Below, piece by piece: positions 60,399 to 64,000 of a DNA stretch of 64,000 bases; the stretch's first letter is position 1, and each line of letters starts with the position of its first letter. The notes below the pieces were generated by a model that saw nothing but the letters and a program-made list of their open reading frames with translations, was not told where the DNA came from and made no database searches. This DNA is from Dichetophora obliterata (lineage: Eukaryota; Arthropoda; Insecta; Diptera; Sciomyzidae), in contig OY986439.1 of assembly GCA_963920525.1 (NCBI GenBank), positions 18,833,319-18,897,318 on the forward strand, written 5' to 3'. The position numbers were made by a program, and so were the translations under genes.

Positions 60399-60928
60399 CA
60401 TGGTAGAAGAATACAGGTAGTCGCACGGCTGAGAGCGAACTACCATAACTGTCAAAAGGCTCATACAAAATCTGCAATCGATGAGAAAGCGATGAGAAAG
60501 GAAAAATCTTGGTAGAATAATACAGGTAGTCTCTTGGCTAATCGTGATTTCGTTGACAATACTACCAGAATTGAAAAAAACAGTTTTTTTCGAAAAGAAA
60601 ACAAAGATAATAGAGAAAAATTAAATTACTCCAATAGGATATTTTTGTGTTGTGTTGTGTTTAAAAACTTGAATAAAAGTGAATTACTTATTTTCCTTTT
60701 AATTAAAATGAAGTGCGTGTTGTGCCAAAAACATTTGGGCAAGGAAAATGTGCCGAGTTTTTGTGTTCCAGCTGACGAGCCTAGAAGATAACGATGAAAC
60801 ATGGCATGTGCCAAAAATTTTTAAAAAGATGCTCGTATTTGCTTTAAAAAAACTGATTTTGACAATTCTAGTAGTATTGTCAAAGAGATCACGATTAGCC
60901 ACGAGACTACCTGTATTATTCTACCATG
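60399..60928 (+). mobile_element. P-superfamily-like MITE with a THAP-like first exon
   Basis: The ends CATGGTAGAAGAATACAGGT and the complement CATGGTAGAATAATACAGGT are inverted repeats starting with CA, flanked by a perfect 8-bp duplication TATAAAAC (60391-60398 and 60929-60936). A second copy of the end lies inside at 60509-60575, paired with 60855-60928 over about 70 bp. Near 60709 a frame reads MKCVLCQKHLGKENVPSFCV then PADEPRR and stops. The C-x2-C start followed by Phe-Cys/His-Val-Pro resembles the opening of the THAP DNA-binding domain of P-type transposases. CA-starting TIRs, 8-bp duplications and a THAP start all fit the P superfamily; the assignment is inference. Confidence 0.6.
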
Positions 60929-61178
60929 TATAAAACAACATAAGATATTGTTATTAGAGCTACCCCTCCACGAAAAATTGGAAGGCTTCCATCTCAAAGT
61001 GATAAAGAAACATTCCCCATCGTATCTTTAGGAAGCTACGATGTGTAGTTTTTGGTAGTTTTGTATTTATATTGTTTTCAAACCGCTTCTTTAAGAATGC
61101 ATGTGGAAACTTTTACTTATTGTCAAGCAATGACAACAGAAAATATTAATATCATTGTTTCCTAGCAGCCTATTATAG

Positions 61179-61249
61179 AATTCGATAGTCTAGTGGTAGC
61201 GCGCTTGACTGTGGCTCGGGCGTCCTCGGTTCGAATCCTGGCCGGGCAT
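61179..61249 (+). tRNA. tRNA-like sequence, anticodon GTG (His), probably a pseudogene or SINE head
   Basis: The A-box TAGTCTAGTGG (61186-61196) and B-box GGTTCGAATCC (61229-61239) are intact. An anticodon arm CTTGA-CTGTGGC-TCGGG gives anticodon GTG (His). The T arm CTCGG-TTCGAAT-CCTGG pairs with one mismatch. The acceptor strands AATTCGA and CCGGGCA do not pair, so a mature tRNA is unlikely. TTTT follows at the 3' end as a polymerase III stop could. It is followed by a short tandem repeat (61256-61350). Confidence 0.5.
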
Positions 61250-61255
61250 TTTCAT

Positions 61256-61350
61256 AAAAGGGAGAGGAGTGTTTCCACATTATGTTTTTGAATAGGGGAG
61301 AGGACTGCTTCCAATTCACTTTTTAATATAGCGGAGAGGAATGTTTCCTT
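61256..61350 (+). repeat. Short tandem repeat after the tRNA-like sequence
   Basis: Three units of about 35-40 bp contain GGGAGAGGAGTGTTTCC, GGGGAGAGGACTGCTTCC and GCGGAGAGGAATGTTTCC, separated by AT-rich spacers such as ACATTATGTTTTTGAATA. Their position just after the tRNA-like sequence suggests one composite unit. Confidence 0.55.
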
Positions 61351-62253
61351 TTAATGACATGCTATGTAAAAAAAGAAATGGAGTGTCCAAAGGAAGGGAA
61401 TGTTCCATGGAAAGTTTCCATTTCCTGGAGGGACCTTTCATATGACACCAATACTGACAAAATATCGAGCCATAACTGCAGAAAAAGTGTGGTCAACAAA
61501 AACAAAATTTTACAGCAGAAGCAAATTTGTATTTTTTTCGGCATATGAAGTACATGTAAACTCGATTTTTGTTAAAGCATAACTTAAGAACGGTTTAACT
61601 TAGAGATCTGGAATTTTAGTAGTAGATGGTTTTGTTATAGTGCTATTGTTTTTCATTTAAGTGAATTTATGATTTCGTGTTGGTTACACTTTTTTGCGGT
61701 TATGACTTGATATATTCAAAACTTTATGAGGTAATACAATTTTAATAGCTGACTTAAAAGAGCCTAACTTCTATACCTGAAAAAACGACGATTAAATCTT
61801 AAAAAAACGGTATGGTGCTTGTAAACAAGACTTGTTCCAAAACAAACAACTAGTAGAAAAATAAAAGTCCAACAAATCTTCAAATATTTGAAATAAAAAA
61901 TTATGATATTTAGACAACTAAGTGACTTTTGTGACATTAAAAAAATGCTCTTTTGCTCTCCTCTTCAATTAAGGGTAACTATGTTCCTTTTTGTGAGAAC
62001 TTTAACAAGAAATAACATTATCATGGTAGAATCATGGTTTGTACGAGTTTTATAGCTACTTAAATTAAATGATTAATTTGAAACTTGTGAAAAAAATCAT
62101 GCTACAAGATGTTATCTCACTAATGTCCAAAAGGGACACCACTGTTGGAGCACCAAACAGCAGAGGCTTATAAAATTGTTTGCTAAATTTAGTGTTTGAA
62201 CTGTAGTATGTACTTAATTTTTTAACTTAAAGTTTGGATTAATACATGCTATT
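61351..62253. other. Downstream flank of Got1
   Basis: No supported coding frame. If Got1 has a separate last exon it should lie here on the minus strand, but none with a convincing acceptor and family-like C-terminus was found. Confidence 0.4.
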
Positions 62254-62919
62254 TCATGAAATCGGGATTAACAATTTACTGGCATCCACACTTACCTTTT
62301 GTAAAAATGGCGTATTCAATATAGTACCTAAGATTGGCACGCGACCCAAGAAATTTATGGCCACAGGAAAAAAGCCACTGCAAAAATACTTATTACATTT
62401 CGACCAATTTAATATGAGTGTTTCATTTACCTGAAAAGCACAAAGAATCCATATGATTCAATGATCATGCCGATTATTGGGAAACCAAGCAAGACTACAA
62501 AAATTCCGCCAAAGAAGGAAATTGTTCCTTTTATTTTATGACGTTGAAAGAAAAATCTAAACGTTCGCTCCACACCAATTACACATCCTAAACCACTCAG
62601 AAAAAGGATCTGTAACAAAAGTAGTTTGTTTTATACTTAAAAATATCATGTGTAAAATTGTTGCTTACATTTCCAATGGCCAAGAGGCCTTTATCGAAAA
62701 GGAAAAGCACGCCCAAAAAGAGAAACGAGACACCGAAACTTGCCAGACCAATTCCGATTTCTATAAACATGCAAATTACGACAAACATTAATATTAAAAG
62801 AAAAAACATGCCAACTTTTTGTACGACTGATTAATCGACCAGTCACTGGCAGAATTGCAATTAGTTTTGTCGCAGCAGTGTCCTCTTTGCTTACTTTGTA
62901 AATCTGTTACTTCAATCAT
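62254..62919 (-). CDS. Got1: Got1 vesicle transport protein, at least four exons
   Basis: A small four-helix membrane protein of the ER-Golgi system (GOT1/SFT2 family), acting in vesicle transport. Minus-strand exons: 62895-62919 (MIEVTDLQ), 62669-62760 ([23 protein letters not shown]), 62431-62609 ([20 protein letters not shown], then [20 protein letters not shown]) and 62296-62377 ([27 protein letters not shown]). All GT/AG borders and phases agree, giving 126 codons; family members are about 138-140 residues. The end is unresolved. Reading through the GTAAGT after LQK adds 13 residues to a TGA at 62254 (139 in total), but that tail is not family-like. Otherwise a short last exon lies downstream. 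Start chosen as the only ATG joining in frame. Confidence 0.88.
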
Positions 62920-64000
62920 ATCGTATTGATTTATAAATTTCTGATATTATTTTGTATGTTTTATGGCTTGTATTTTATTATTTACAAAAAACTTAACAGT
63001 CGTGCTAAAACTCCACGTAAACGGATTTTCATTGTTGGGATACAAACAGCTGATTTTGTCATTTCGTATTAACGTCAATTTTTAACTAACTTTATACGAG
63101 ATGTCTATGAGCCAATTCCAATAAATATCAATGGAAGGTTTCACACGAGAAGAAAATTAATCCAAATTTGCTATTGTTTTTCCAGCTAAAATAAACAAAC
63201 TCTGCTAGAGCGAAAATAAATTTCAAACATAATTAAAATTTTGACGCTCAAGACCTGAATCATTCAGTCAAAGAGAGTAAAAGAGATATGATGAACTTCA
63301 GCATTTGCTTCTCTTGTGAAACCATCCAATAGCACAGCGACTACACTTTTCAAAACTTTAACGGTGCCATGGTTGAATTATATAAAGTTAAGTAACCATG
63401 AAACTGTTCTTTTTGTATGCTCTTTATCAAAAAAACCACTACAAAACTTGGATCGCCAAATGTCAAAGTAAAAGAAAAAAGCAAGTAAACAATCAATTCA
63501 AATTCTGATTAGAAGTCAACATTTTAAATTTTAAATTTGTGTTTGAAATAAATATTTTCGAAGCCGGTAAAGAGGCAACGTGAAACAACTGGTGGCTTGC
63601 CATCATAAGTGTCCTCAACCAAGGTTGCCAGCCAAAATTCGGAGCAATTCCCATGAAAATCACCTTTTTCCCAAAGTAACATAAATTAAATACCACCGAA
63701 ATTACCATGGTAAAGGTAAGCAAAAAAATTCTTACAGCAATTAAAAAATACCATAAAAAATCCCACGATCATTATACCACCAAAAATCCCATATGCATTT
63801 AAAAATCCCACAAAAAATCCCATACGTATTAAAAACTGCTACGAAAAATCCCATATGTATAAGAAATTTTAAAAAATTTACAAATACCAGAAATTTTTGC
63901 ATTTAAATAAGCAGAAATAAATAGACACGTCCATAGTTAAAAATTTTGCATTTATTGTCTTTGTTTCAAAACTATAACAAATTGTTTCACATAAAGTTAA
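62920..64000. other. Upstream of Got1, with a dispersed repeat
   Basis: No gene is seen. The Got1 promoter must lie just above 62919. From 63615 to 63860 is the dispersed repeat also present at 16010-16200, ending here in several AAAAATCCCATA-type units. Confidence 0.5.
63615..63860. repeat. Dispersed repeat with CCAAGGTTGCCAG head, second copy
   Basis: CCAAGGTTGCCAGCCAAAAT, then AAGTAACATAAATTAAATAC, AATTACCATGGTAAAG and GCAATTAAAAAATACCA, are in the same order as at 16010-16200. The tail is an array of AAAAAATCCCATA-type units longer than in the first copy. Confidence 0.65.

Noticed and set aside
61179..61249. A functional tRNA-His gene
   Set aside because: Internal promoter boxes and anticodon arm are fine, but the acceptor strands do not pair, so I list it only as tRNA-like.

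Overview
This is a eukaryotic nuclear window. It is very AT-rich, its genes are split by short introns with GT/AG borders, and it is crowded with transposable elements. The host proteins (U2AF large subunit, PIG-Q, a QCR7-type cytochrome bc1 subunit, Got1) look like those of higher flies. The density of mariner, Tc1, hAT, non-LTR and foldback elements would fit a large-genome cyclorrhaphan fly such as a tephritid fruit fly; that placement is inference. From memory, PIG-Q, UQCR-14, Got1 and U2af50 lie close together on the Drosophila X chromosome, so part of the window may be a conserved block.

Host genes occupy 25.8-62.9 kb. Two complete, diverged copies of U2af50 lie head to head: copy 1 on the minus strand (25805-35858, five coding exons, one intron of about 8.6 kb full of transposons) and copy 2 on the plus strand (42959-44594, six compact exons). 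Both keep an open reading frame through every predicted splice and all domains. PIG-Q (53775-55791, eight exons) and UQCR-14 (58801-59345, three exons) follow on the plus strand, and Got1 (about 62254-62919) is on the minus strand.

The first 25 kb holds no recognisable host gene. In order it contains: a jockey-like non-LTR element interrupted by two hAT copies with perfect 8-bp target duplications; a Mutator-like deletion derivative with a perfect 9-bp duplication; a foldback-type element whose arms are arrays of about 20-bp units, with a mariner in one arm and a broken spliced gene in the middle; two inverted copies of an element rich in 24-bp repeats, one carrying a remnant like the En/Spm-associated DUF4218 protein; and several terminal-inverted-repeat (TIR) elements, MITEs, tandem repeats and a broken mariner.

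Between the two U2af50 copies lies a TIR-bounded segment (36703-39464) containing broken pieces of two unrelated host genes, AMPK alpha and a delta-9 acyl-CoA desaturase. This looks like host-gene capture by a DNA transposon. The large intron of U2af50 copy 1 holds a Tc1-like element with a mariner nested in it, a non-LTR fragment and a hAT remnant. From 48 to 53 kb there is a three-layer nest: an almost intact RTE-type retrotransposon inside a MITE inside an older non-LTR element. At 60.4-60.9 kb is a P-superfamily-like MITE with an 8-bp duplication and a THAP-like first exon. No CRISPR array, LTR element, rRNA or convincing functional tRNA was seen. All exon borders are read by eye and are not supported by transcripts.
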